Assembly (NCBI GenBank): GCA_036897525.1
Contig: JAYMTJ010000035.1
Coordinates: 29,311-93,310 of the forward strand
From: Pelargonium x hortorum
Lineage: Eukaryota > Streptophyta > Magnoliopsida > Geraniales > Geraniaceae
Direction: 5' to 3'
Length of the DNA: 64,000 bases
Shown here in pieces: positions 11,151 to 22,187 of this stretch. The notes below the pieces were generated by a model. The model had not been told where the DNA came from and searched no databases. It was given only the letters and a program-made list of their open reading frames with translations. Both the position numbers and the translations under genes were made by a program. Position 1 is the first letter of the stretch; each line of letters begins with the position of its first letter.

Positions 11151-14100
11151 TAAGTTCTGTGTACCTACTACTCAAACTCTAAGTCCACAAGCTCTTTCAA
11201 CTACATCTCTAGTGGTTGTTTAAAGGTTTTTTCTCAATTGACTGAGATTGCTCTTTAGAGTTCTAGCTTTAGCAGCAATTGGTTTATTTTAGATTGGGTT
11301 CTAAGGCTGAGAAGCTGAGTAGACTTGGTTTGGACATACATTAAAATTATACCAAAAGACCGGAATCTATTGCTCTAAGTTACCGAATTTCGGGTTACCC
11401 GTAATCTGACTCTGAAGGCGTAGTCTTTTTTAAATAGAATATTGAATATCAAACTATCTTAAAGGGGGGACTACAAACAAGGTTACAAAAGCTCTACGAG
11501 GCAAAATTGAATTTAAGAAAGAAAGGGTTTTTTCGATTTTATTAGGAGATTCTCCAATCTTCCCGATAAGTATGATCCCGCACTCTCAATTACTTTTGGT
11601 TTTAGAATAGGACAATGAAATTAGGAAGTCTTGTGGGTTCCGTTATAATTATATAAGATTTTCAATTCGAGTGGAGCAAATCTTCGTATTTCTGACGCAC
11701 AAAACAAATCTAAACAAAAGGGGACACCTTGTTAGTTATCCTTTTACGTAGATCAAGATATATTTACGAATCCGCAGTCTTTCTTTAAAGAATATTTCAC
11801 TTTAAACTACGCCTTGTGAGAAAGGGCAAGAAAACCCGTCAGGACTCGTTAGATAGAGGATTCCCTTTGATATTTGATACTAGTAAGTAAATATTACTAT
11901 TACTATTCTGAAACCTACGAGCTAGAAAATATCTAGACAGATTCTTCCAATACAGGCCCCGGAAATCCCATCAACAATTACGGATTTTTTACTAAACATT
12001 TTAACTAGTGAGCCGAATACACTAGACTTCAAGAAACAAAAAGAGCAAAAGTTAGTACAGATCCTATATCTAAAAGCGCACATATTTACTGCCTACATCT
12101 AAAGTGCCTCTTGGTGATATACAAACAAGACTGAAATCTACAAGATACCCTAACTATTTCATTATTAGAAGTCTCCTTAAGTCACGCCTTTCCTTACAAC
12201 AAAGATCTTTGTAAACTCTCGTTTAATATTATATACATAGTAATGAGGGGTTTGAACATATGTACTTTACTTATATCTCTTATCCGGTACGTTATCTCGA
12301 ATCCTTGAATGTAATGTAATATCCTTTTATTTTTGAGATGCTTTTCTAAGAGAACTCCTAGTGCAATAACTTTAATTAGACTAGTAAAACCTCTGACTTT
12401 CTCTATACCATATACAAATGTCCAAATAATGCTCAACTATTGCTGGAAAGAATATTATTATAACTCTTTTTTTATAGGCTCTTATTTTGATATTCTTTGC
12501 TTTATTAGAGCAAAAGTCCTTGGTTTCAGCTAAAAAAGAAATACAGGGTTTAACTCTGATGTCATTTATAATTTTATGGGTCTATCTATTAATTTTAGTT
12601 TATACTCCGAGGTGTAAAGAGGGCCTATTGTGCTTCCGATTAGTATTCCTTAGGCTTTTAGGTTATTCACTTTCTCATATGAGTATTCTTTGAAGTTGCA
12701 GGAACTTGCACGAATACATTAAAAACAGAGTATCCCTTTTTTTGGAGAGAGCTCTAGGTTATAAAGTTCCTCTGAGTACTATCCTGTCGTTAAAGGGGAT
12801 TTAAAATGAGGGAGTTACGGGTGTAGGAAGCTTGTAAACCGTTTTTTTAGAACTTCTCCTAAAAAAATTTTTCTAGGGTTTTGTTCAACAGAGGTAATAA
12901 GAAACAGTTTTTGTTGCTTTTGCTACAGTAGGGTTATCCGTAGCTAACTTCGGGTATTATATTATCCGCAACCATAATCTAAAATGAAAAGTTTTAATAA
13001 GGATTTATAAGACCATATTTATATAGGTATAGAAATTAGGGAATTTAGGCAAGACAAGAAGAGGAAGGTAAAGGAGATACTTAAATAAACTTAATCTGAT
13101 AATAAAATGAAGAAGGAGCTCGAGGTTTTGTATAGGGAATAAAAAGCAAAGAGGCTGTTATGTAAATAAAAAAGCCTAATGCCTACGGTAGCTTGGAAAG
13201 AAGATAGATATAACGGGTTTTTAAATACTAGATTAGATTGTAAGGGAACGGGGACTCTTTAAATAGAAGAAAAACTAGATTCCGTATTTTTATTGAGAAA
13301 TTATCGCCTTTATACTGAAAGTGCTCTTTATTTTATAGTTGTTTGGAATAGTAAAAGACAAAAATTGAAGTTATTATTTAGCAATTCTGCTTTATTGAAT
13401 GGAGTGGGTACCCTAACAAGATAAGCCGAATGCAATCCCTTCCCCTTCTGTTTTATTCTTAGGTTAGACGAACGAAAAGAGATTTTTTTCTAGCCTCGAG
13501 CACTCAGTGGAATAAGCAATTAAGGTTGTTTATGATGAAAGTAGGTTACCTAATCTAATGTAAGCGGCTACTATACTACTCGATGTAGTAAGTGTCCTGT
13601 CATAGGGGTTTTCTTAAAAACGGGTTTTAAAACTCGGAATTAATATGAGTAAAGGAAATACCTTCCTATTCAAGGACTTTGTTATTTTTATTTTATCTAC
13701 TGAACCATTTTGCTAGACCAACACTTTATTTAATACCAAATAAATAAAGAAATCCCCAGTACTTAAAATACTAGGATCTTTTAAGATTTCATATAATAGA
13801 GGTAAAAGGTTCTAGAGAGGTGTATCCCTTTAGTCTGCATAAGGTCTACAATGCCCCTTTTAATTATGAATATATGTGTATACCCGAATCTTAAGAGATA
13901 GGTATTTGAATAAAGTACCCAACTAGTAAAGAAATACGTATATAATCTACACACACACAACCTCCCCTAACTCTATCAAAAAAGACCCTGTATTCGATAT
14001 TTAACTGCTCGTACTCGGGTCCCTAATTGTGAATTAAATAACAAGAATTCTATATCTCTAAACTAAGTGTTGAAATTTTCGGTAGAAGTTTCTTTTTTTT

Positions 14101-15073
14101 ATTAAATCCAGTTGAAATTCATAATCCTTTCTTTACTTTAGTTTATCCTTTTTTTTGTATAGGAACCCCTTAGAATTCTCATCTGCAAGACTTGAAATTT
14201 TTCGGCCTTCGGGGTTAATAAAAAGGGTTCCCAGAATGTAAAGATTTCAGACAAGTTAAGTTTCTCTATACTATATAGTCCAGATAATAATATAAGTGGT
14301 AACTCCGCGCTTAGGTTCCGGTACTAAGTAACTGGTTTTGGACTATTTGCATAAGCTGTAAATCTGAGGAAGCAGGTAAGTAAGCCTTGTTATAAGAAAA
14401 GGCTAAATCGATACTAGAGAATAAAAAAGATTGAATTTACGCCTATATTTACTACTTTTCAGGCAAGTCTATACATATGGAAACAGCTTCTAATTTATGT
14501 CTCTTACTAGGGAATGCCATGAAACCTTATACTCAGTAATTAGATTCAGAACCCCCTTTGAAAGCAAGTCCGCTTGGGCAGCTTATTCATTTTTAAACGA
14601 GGGATTCCTACTTCATGGGGCTCTCCTTGAAAGGTACTCCCTTTTCTGAAGTATTTACTGGAAATGTAAAATAGAGTTAAAAGTCTTTGTTTGCGTTCCC
14701 TCTTTTTCATCGAGTCTGAGGTAAGCATAGAATTGGTTTTATTAAAAGAGGATAGGTCTGGTTAGTTTTCCTTATTTTCAGGATCTAGTTTTTCTGTTAC
14801 GGGGCTAAAGAAAGGAATTTCATTAATGAAAGTTAAAGTCTGTTAGTCCAATGTTTTCTTTTCTAGTCAAATACAGAGGTACTCTTATGGGGGAGCTACT
14901 GATTTAGTGTTTACAAGAGTCACAAACATTTTTTCTTTTAGGTATTCCGAATTTTACAAATTGCAATGATGTTGTGCAGTATCATAAAGTCAAGTTGAAC
15001 CCTTTTTCTTTTTGCTGGTTATATAATGTACGTTAGGATATTCTTTACAATTCTGTTTAGTTTAATTAAAATT
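11151..15073. other. AT-rich non-coding stretch
   Basis: No gene or recognisable element. Overlapping frames near 12,194-12,693 on both strands are hydrophobic and AT-driven, without motifs; I treat them as chance. Short simple runs are present (for example ATTACTATTACTATT near 11,890 and ACACACAC near 13,950). The rest is featureless. Confidence 0.6.
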
Positions 15074-15225
15074 AAGGTCCTAAGCTAAGAACAGGGATTC
15101 TTATCAAACATAGGAAAGGTTGACTCTAGGTCTCCAGTGTATCCCATAAGCTTAACTCTTGTTACAAGGTATAGAATACTTGCGACGGGGCTTTCTAGGC
15201 ATTCTGGACATAAAATAAACCTTGG
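15074..15225 (+). repeat. Family F repeat, copy 1
   Basis: The phrases CATAGGAAAGGTTGACTCTA (15,109-15,128) and AGAATACTTGCGACGGGGCT (15,173-15,192), then GGCATTCTGGA, match CATAGGAAAGATTGATTCTA and AGAATACTTGCGATGATGCT, then GGGATTCTGGA, at 60,730-60,808. Small indels separate the two copies. An 81-codon minus-strand frame (15,085-15,330) runs across this copy but is not conserved in the other, so I do not call a gene. Confidence 0.5.
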
Positions 15226-15445
15226 GTATTGTTTGGTTTCATCTGGATTAGTGAATTCTTTAAGTTTATTGAAAGTATTTGCTGAATGAGGTATATAGAG
15301 TACCCTTCGATTTCTGGGGAATCCGGTCATAGCTATAAGAAAAGGGGTTTGCCAGTTTCCATTTTAAAGCTAATCTAATAATGTAAGGGAAATCTCTCTC
15401 ATGAACTGAACAGCTTTTTCTTCAGGGAGGCTGCATTCCTTCTTG

Positions 15446-15508
15446 ATGTTATGCTTGCTTTAGCGGAATAGGCATTAAGGAATTAGAAAAAAAACTATGT
15501 AAGGACAG
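15446..15508 (+). repeat. Family B repeat, copy 1
   Basis: It carries TTATGCTTGCTTTAGCGGAA and then TAGGC, followed after an A-rich spacer by AACTATGTAAGG. The copy at 62,266-62,328 has the same two ends with the same total spacing. A more altered copy lies at 59,744-59,835. The 22-base core ATGCTTGCTTTAGCGGAATA... is identical between this copy and the 62.3-kb copy. No pairing structure is obvious. Function unknown. Confidence 0.6.
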
Positions 15509-15869
15509 TAAATCCAACATACATTATTATGAGTTAAATATACAATTACAAGGTATCCTAACTAGCAAAGTAAGAATTTATATAAACTTTGGCAGGATTC
15601 TATTTCTTTTTTTATTCCTTATCCTTTAGTTTTAGAAGTCTTTTTTACAAAAGATAGGATTTTATCTTTATTTATATATACCCAGGATTGTCGGGTTTTC
15701 AAGTCTTATAAAGCCGTAATTAAGGAGGTTTCATTGCTGCTTTTATGGTATCTTTTATCGTATCCCTTTTGAGAGTTCTGATGAAGGGGAATTCCTATAT
15801 TCCTATGTAGCTTTTAGGATCCCATCGATAAAGCTAACAGTTTTCGGTTTTCCTGTTTATTTTAAGGTA
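15509..15869. other. AT-rich spacer between repeats
   Basis: I see no gene. It contains one GGAATTCC palindrome at 15,788-15,795 and several TTTTTAT runs. It separates the family B copy from the family A copy in this cluster. Confidence 0.5.
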
Positions 15870-16262
15870 AGGAGTTTTTCTAGCAAATGAAAGCTTGTTT
15901 TTCCTGTTGTTGGTCTTAGAGTGTAAGGTGGTCCATCTATAACTAATTGCCTTAACCTCCTAAAGAGTTCTCTTTACTCGGTAAGATGGATTCCTTCTGT
16001 ACTGTATAAGGTTTTCATCCTCTTTATCGATAAGCTACAGAGAGGAATATCCCTTAAGTAATACGTGCTATCTAAGACTAAAGTCTATAATAATGAATTC
16101 TATCTAAGAAGAGTATAATACTAATTAATAGAACAAGCTTAAATAAAGAACCAAAGCTCCTATCCTATTAAGTATAACCTATCTTATTAAGTATAAGTAG
16201 TCACTAACTCGTGTAAGTCTCTTCTGCCAATTCTGGTTTAAGGTCCTAAGGGTATAGTTCTA
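15870..16262 (-). repeat. Family A dispersed repeat, longest copy (minus strand)
   Basis: All four boxes are present on the minus strand. The stem-loop is CCTCT (16,019-16,023) with AGAGG (16,041-16,045) around a loop that includes TTATCGATAA. The second box is TTACCGAGTAAAG (about 15,973-15,985), the third GGAGGTTAAGGCA (15,948-15,960), and the fourth ends ACACTCTAAGACCAACAACAG. That last box shares a 21-base identity (15,904-15,924) with 61,007-61,027. The leader, about 16,050-16,262, aligns with the copy at 60,424-60,730 over some 200 bases (GAACAAGCTTAAAT, TCTATCTAAGA, TGTAAGTCTC). This is the best reference copy of the family. Confidence 0.65.
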
Positions 16263-18500
16263 AAACAGAGTTCACGTGTCAAATTAGGTTATTAAAGTAC
16301 AGGAAATCCTATGTTTTCTGAGTAAACACCTTGGCTGCTTAACAAGTAAATGACATTCTAGTAAGTCAAGTTTATGGGCTTTCAATTCCAGATAGTCTGG
16401 TAAACTTATTAATTTCCAGAACCAGATACTTATTGATCCTCTTAACTTCTATTCTGGAGAATGTGTATTAGTATTCCATAACGTGTTAACTTGAGTTTAT
16501 GATAGATACAATATAGCTTATGAGCTATTCCTGGTATTGGTAATTTGTTCTAATCGAAACAAGGCATATCTTGATTGATGAAGGATTCCGATCTAAGCTG
16601 ATAGCAGGTACAGGATAACAGAAACCAGATTATCTCTCATGTTATAGCCAGCTGGCGAAGCACTTATAGAATTTCCTGTTATAGTTAGTGGAATTGAAGG
16701 AAGATAACACAGAAAAAATCCTTACTTTGTTTGGCAGTGTAAGCAGTTGAAGAACGTAAATCTCGGATTTCATACCTTTAAAGCTAGTAACCAGTTAATG
16801 AAAGCAAGTCAAAGCTATCCCAGTCCAAAGAAAGCTCTGTCTTTATAGAATACAAAACTACTTCCTAGCGAAGAAACAGAATCCCTTTTCTAAAGCAAGT
16901 TCTAACAGAGCCTCTGCTATCCTTCTCTACTGTCTCTTGCTTACACTTTCTAGGCTAGCATGTCCTTTAGCTGTAACGGATACCTTCTTCCTTCGATTCC
17001 TAACCATCCTATAGTTCACCTTCGACAGAGCTTGCTTTGGACAGTCTTCCCTTCAACTCAACAGCTTGCGCTAAAGCAAGCCTTCAACAACTAGATGGAT
17101 TAGCTGCACTTGAAAGCATTCCTGCTAATAAATTAGCCTTCTCTTGCTCGACTTAGGAATTAATACACCTACGGTTGATACACTAACCTAATTGAAGAAG
17201 ATTGCTTGGTTAGCATTCTACAGCTTGACCGGCTTCCACTGCTGACAGAGATTAGAGATTGCCTTCAACAGCTAAGATAGAGAGACTGCTAAGGAATGAT
17301 TGATTGGCCATCTCTTCCTCCTTCTCCTGCTAACTATCATCCTAATATTGAGTACACTGTTCTTCATAGCAGCTTTCAACTCTTAGGCCTACTTAACTTC
17401 CCTACTTTCATCCTCTTTCACTGTCTGATTGGTAACACCTTTTCCGAATACCTTCTTAAACTCCTTTCTATCAGCTTAAGCGGATTCCTTATGACTTTAC
17501 ATCATTAGGAAGTAATAAACTTCACTTTCTGTTAATCTTATTAGATCTTCCTAAGACTTAATACACTGACTTCCCTCCTTTTCTAGCCTTCCTTCAACTC
17601 CTAGCAGTCGATATCGGTCTAGCTAAAGCTAGCCTTCATTAGCTCTTTACCTTTATCGGTATCTACTCTCAATGCAACACTGGTTTCACTTTCCTCTTTA
17701 ACTCAACCGGAACATGGGCATACAACACTTCAGCAAGCTAGCTATCTTTAACATTAAGAATAATACACTCCCTTCGGTACACTTATTATCTACTCCTAAG
17801 ACTCTCTTTAACTAGCTTGACAGTCTCTTTCTTGCACGCTAGTATTTCAATCAATAGCCTGCTTAAGATCAACACTATCAATACAGGTTAGAAGATTTCC
17901 AATACTCCTAACCTTTCTAGTTAACCATTCTTCGACATCCATTGTTCGCTGTTACTGTACTTCTTATTTCACTAGCTTAGGACCCAAACCAACTACAAAT
18001 CCTCTGGTTCTAATTCCTCCAATCATAAGAACACACATGAAGAACACCGTCCGCGGCTATATAATGTCCTCTCTTAGACTGTCTTACCATTACCTTCTAT
18101 CGACCGACAGCTTCCTAACAATTGAATGCAACACTCGCTATTGACGATCGCAAGGAACTTCATAACAGCTCTATCGGAACAGTACTCTCCTTAGCAGCAA
18201 TCCTCCGAGCCTGCTTCCCCATCAACTTACCTTCCTTGCTAGCATTCAAGCAATAGCTAACTACTGAATACACCTTCACTTGCTATCGAGCTAATACCAT
18301 CTCTTAGACTTCACCGTCGACATAGACCTTCAAGCTAAAGCTTTCCATCATTAGCTGCTAGGAATTGCTACACCGTCAATGTCATTAGAACAAGGAATAG
18401 AATTTCCTTCCTTTTACAGTCTCCAGTTGAGAGTACATACCCTTTTCCTATTGAGAGAGAGTCTATTCCCTTACTTAGACTGCTTAGATCGGAATCATTC
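16263..18500. other. Higher-G+C block with strong C-over-G bias
   Basis: The stretch is clearly less AT-rich than its surroundings. From about 16,900 the plus strand is built of CTTCAAC, TAGCTT, CCTTC and AACACT words. A loose motif, AGCTAAAGC followed by CCTTC/TTTCC and ATTAGCT, occurs three times (17,062-17,107; 17,618-17,644; 18,328-18,360). The word CGCTAAAGCAAGC at 17,069-17,081 is the reverse complement of the family B core. A 70-codon frame at 17,296-17,508 (+) has no motif. No gene recognised. The texture resembles the repeat-rich intergenic DNA of plant mitochondria. Confidence 0.45.
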
Positions 18501-18519
18501 TATCAGCACCACTTGAGTT

Positions 18520-19850
18520 GAGAGTCTAAATAAAGCAAGGAAAATTCAGTAGCAAGGAGAGGAACGAGCTCTTTCATCATAACCTGAATTGATTGATGGT
18601 AAGAACCAGAATCTGGATAATGCTAGGAAAAGAAAGACGTAGTAAAGGTACCGGAACGTGGATACTAAGCAAATCTGGGGCAAAGCAAGGTTTAGGTGTT
18701 TCGGTTGTAAAGGTATGAGCTCTTAAGCTGAACACTAGAATCCTAATAAAGGTAGTGGGACTCTAACAGAAACCTGAGACTCTATGTTGAACTCCTTGAC
18801 TTCTCTTCTGAACTGAAACCTAACTCTGGCCCGTTTCTCTTCAGGGAACTTTCTTTCATTCCCTAAGATACTGATCTCTATTAAGGATAAAGTAACATCG
18901 CGATAATACTTTTCTGAAATCCGAACTCTCTGGACACTTTCATAATTCATAACTCTAGTCTTTCTATGGTTCATAATGGTGACAAAGGACAGACTCAAAC
19001 TTCTATCCTGTATCTCTGAACTTCTATCTGAACTAGACTCCCTCACCTTAAGCCAGCTTCACTTCAAATTGACATTACCTTTACATCTATCCTGAACTAG
19101 ACTCCTGAACTCCTATATGCTACTGAGAAACTTCTTAACACAGCTAAAGAAACCTTCTATACTCTCAAATTCCTCACTGCTAAACTCCCTAAACTCCTTA
19201 ACTAAAGATCACACGAACTCAGGACACATATCTTTGAACTGGAACTGGATGGCAAGCTAGATAAGAATCCAAATAAAGCAAGTGAATCAAGGTTCGTTAG
19301 AATCATAATTAGGAAGTACTTAACCTGAACGTGGAAACTAAGAACACAAAGGCTTGAACATCAGACTAGGTGTCAGAATCGGAGTAGACAAATTAGTGAT
19401 ACAAGCTAACTAGGGATGAAACCGGAATCCAATAAAGCAAGGAAAGGTTTATATGTTTCAGTAGGAACTAAGCTGACATCAGAACCTGAATGGACAAACA
19501 AGAAACTTCTATACTCTAACAATTGTTAACTAGACTTAACGCTAAAGAAACCTGAGAGTAACATCTTTACCTTTCTAAAATAAAAGAAACCTTCTGAACT
19601 CTAGACTATAGACTCTAATAGAGAAAGATTGCCTCTCGAATTAGAACCTGCGTACATTACCTGAATTCCTGGTTGATGTAACCATATCAATGTTATAACT
19701 AAACTAAACTCTCCAAGCCATTTAGTAGATGAGAGAAAAGATATAACTATAACTATTTAATTCTTTAACAAAGGAACTCAAAGAACAACTGACAATAGAT
19801 ATTCGTGAGGATCCTAATAAATAACAAGGTCAAACTAAGTAATCAATCTA
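18520..19850 (+). repeat. Decayed tandem duplication
   Basis: The phrase AATAAAGCAAGG recurs at 18,529-18,540, 19,272-19,283 (with one change) and 19,431-19,442, with AATCCTAATAAA variants at about 18,740 and 19,812. A second phrase, GAACGTGGATACTAAG (about 18,654), recurs as GAACGTGGAAACTAAG (about 19,328). CTGAACTAGACTCC occurs at about 19,029 and 19,094. The parts repeat in a similar order with indels, as expected of an old tandem duplication with a unit of several hundred bases. A 103-codon minus frame at 18,735-19,046 arises inside this repeat and is Ser/Arg/Glu-rich; I do not regard it as a gene. Confidence 0.4.
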
Positions 19851-20842
19851 TGGTCTAATACATAAGGAACCAGAACATGCTCCAATAGTTAGCGAAACAA
19901 ATGGTAAAGAGCCCGAGCTAGCTCAAACTCCAACGGGTCATGATCCGCCAACCTGTAATGTGTATGTGTATCTTACTGGTCAATATCCTTCAATAACAAG
20001 GATGGTACTTGAGCTCATAAAACATCCTAACATCTAAGAACTCAATATCTTAACTCATTGTTCTAACCAATCCACCCAATCCTAAGGAACCGAACTCTAA
20101 AATCCTTTGCTGTGACAATTTACTACTTTCGAAATTCTCTAGCTCTTAGAAAGCTCCTTTCAGTAAATACTTTCAAAAGGCTAAGGTAAGGATAGGATAC
20201 CCATTATCGAGTACAGACTTTAGGTACTAAGTCAAGTTTTTTTATGCTCTTTTTATAGTGATAGTGATAGTGGTAAAAAAAACAGAGTATCAGCTAGCAA
20301 AATTTTATACAATAAGTAGGAGTTCTCCTTTATGTTATTTTACGAGTACTTCGTGTAGTGCGTATTTATAAAAAAAATGACTTTTCTATAACTTTTTTTT
20401 GTGATGAAATTAAACAAGATATTTTCGGATTCAGTACTTCAAAACCTAAAATGAAAATAAGGTCCTGATTGAATAAGGAAATTATCACACTTCCCCCTTG
20501 AGAATACTTGGTAACTTATTAAACGGGATCCGGAAGGTTTACCTTTAGGGTCTTTTTCGTAAACACACACATTACTTCACTTCAGTTACTTTATTCCCTA
20601 ACATCTTTCTTACTGAAACCTGAGAACAAACAGAGAAGAGACACTCCTTTCATATTTTGTTTTTATAGGACTCCCCTCTTTATAGCATTCCGTACTTCTA
20701 AATTCCTGTCTAGTTAAATTGAATCCGTTAGAAGAAAAAAGAGGAAAACTAAGGATAGCAAATAAATACGGAATAAAACCCATTTTATAGAAATTCTTTT
20801 TAGATCCTTAAAATCCAGACTCTTAGGATTAACTCTTGACTT
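19851..20842. other. Transition from higher-G+C block to AT-rich DNA
   Basis: No gene seen. The texture changes back to the AT-rich type at about 20,200, where runs such as GTGATAGTGATAGTGGT and poly-A/T tracts begin. Confidence 0.5.
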
Positions 20843-20950
20843 TGAAAATCTGTACCTATCTGCTTTTGACTTCTTTGACTTGCTTCTTGACTAAACTTCA
20901 GGACTTGTTTGGTTTGTTTGTTTGTGAGTCTTTGCTGCTAGACTTTGATG
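20843..20950 (+). repeat. Family C repeat, copy 2
   Basis: It shares the 22-base identity at 20,855-20,876 with 2,045-2,066, then GAGTCTTTGCT and CTAGAC. Between the two shared words lies a GTTT-rich insert (TTGTTTGGTTTGTTTGTTTG) that is absent from copy 1 and probably arose by slippage. Function unknown. Confidence 0.55.
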
Positions 20951-21190
20951 AGCTATACCATACCTATTATTGAAGGAAGAAATAGACTTACAGTTTCCAT
21001 ACAATATGGATATACCTATAGCGACTTAACTACTATCTCCCATTAGCTATTACAGGAAAGGGACTATTAGCTTAGCTCTATCTCGTTCGTCTAGCTACTC
21101 TTGTTGTACTGGCTATGGCTCCTACAACAGGCTGGTTAGGCAAGGCCCTATGGCTCATGCTTTGTCTAGTGTGCTTGCTAGGGCTTTTTG
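20951..21190. other. Small higher-G+C island
   Basis: Between about 21,050 and 21,190 the sequence becomes noticeably richer in G and C (GGCTGGTTAGGCAAGGCCCT, GGCTATGGCTCC). No frame, tRNA fold or known gene piece is recognisable. It could be a fragment of transferred DNA too short to identify by reading. Confidence 0.35.
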
Positions 21191-22146
21191 CTACCGGGTC
21201 TAAAACTTATTTCGAAACTACGAATTTTTGGGACTTTCTTATTCCACTTTATATAATATGTTACTTTTTTAGGACTAGCAATTGAGTAGACTTTTATTTC
21301 TCCTATCGGAACTCGGCCACCTATAAGAGATAGAAAAACCCTTCCAAATAAAAAAAAGCTAATTTCACCAAGACAAGCTTGCCTGTACGAATACGAAACC
21401 TTTAATTTGACGAGAGTTTGTTGGCTAGTGCTCTTTTCTATACTTTGTTCTTGGAATTGCAATTATGACTATCCCAGAATTTACGGAATCCACAGGAAAA
21501 CACTTGGCTAGCACTTTCTCTTTTTTTGGAATCATTACAGTATTGAGACAGCTTAAATAGTACATAAAATTCCCAAGGCATAGGAAATAAAAGGCTGGCT
21601 ACCTTATTTGGGGGCAGATATAGTAAACTTACTCTTCCTATTTCTTATCCGATTCTAGTCAGTATTCAGTGTCTTTCTTTGATTGTAGGTTTAGTCATAA
21701 AATAAATAGAAATATATATACCCTCTTTTTTTTTTTAATTATAATCTTTAATTTAATAGCAGATAAGGAAAGCTTAAGAGCATAGGCTTTCGTAAGCGAG
21801 GTCGGTAAAGGAATACAGAATACAGTTCGTTTCAATATAAAACTAAAAGAAAGAAACTTGGGAGCTCCTAATTTAATTACAGAGAAAGTAAAAAGGGTTT
21901 TAAACCTGAGCATTAAAGAATAGAGCAGTAGTACGGGAAAAGGTATTTAATTGAGAAGAAATAAACTTGAAGTATCCGGTCCCTCTAATCTGGAAATTGA
22001 AATATAGAATACGCACAAGGGTAGAATTAGGGGTTTTCTTAACTTTACCCGGGGTAGCCTAAAATGAAGTAGTTTGCGTTCTTATTCCTCAAAAGTCAGC
22101 TATCGGTTAGAATGTGACAAGGAATTCTTTTTTATAGCTTAGGCGG

Positions 22147-22187
22147 GTTACCTACCTTTTAGGGTTTACCTACCTTTTATTTTAGGG
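22147..22187 (+). repeat. Short tandem duplication
   Basis: The unit GTTACCTACCTTTTAGG is repeated immediately as GTTTACCTACCTTTTATTTT followed by AGG. The second unit has one extra T and a TATTT insertion. It is a local slippage duplication with no known role. Confidence 0.8.

Noticed and set aside
10570-15290. A 14-base word ATTTGCTGAATGAG shared by the coding relic (10,570-10,583) and 15,277-15,290.
   Set aside because: Several shared 14-base words are expected by chance in 64 kb, and the flanks do not align convincingly.
18735-19046. A 103-codon minus-strand frame.
   Set aside because: It lies inside the decayed tandem repeat. Its Ser/Arg/Glu composition follows from repeated GAACTC- and CTGAAC-type words.
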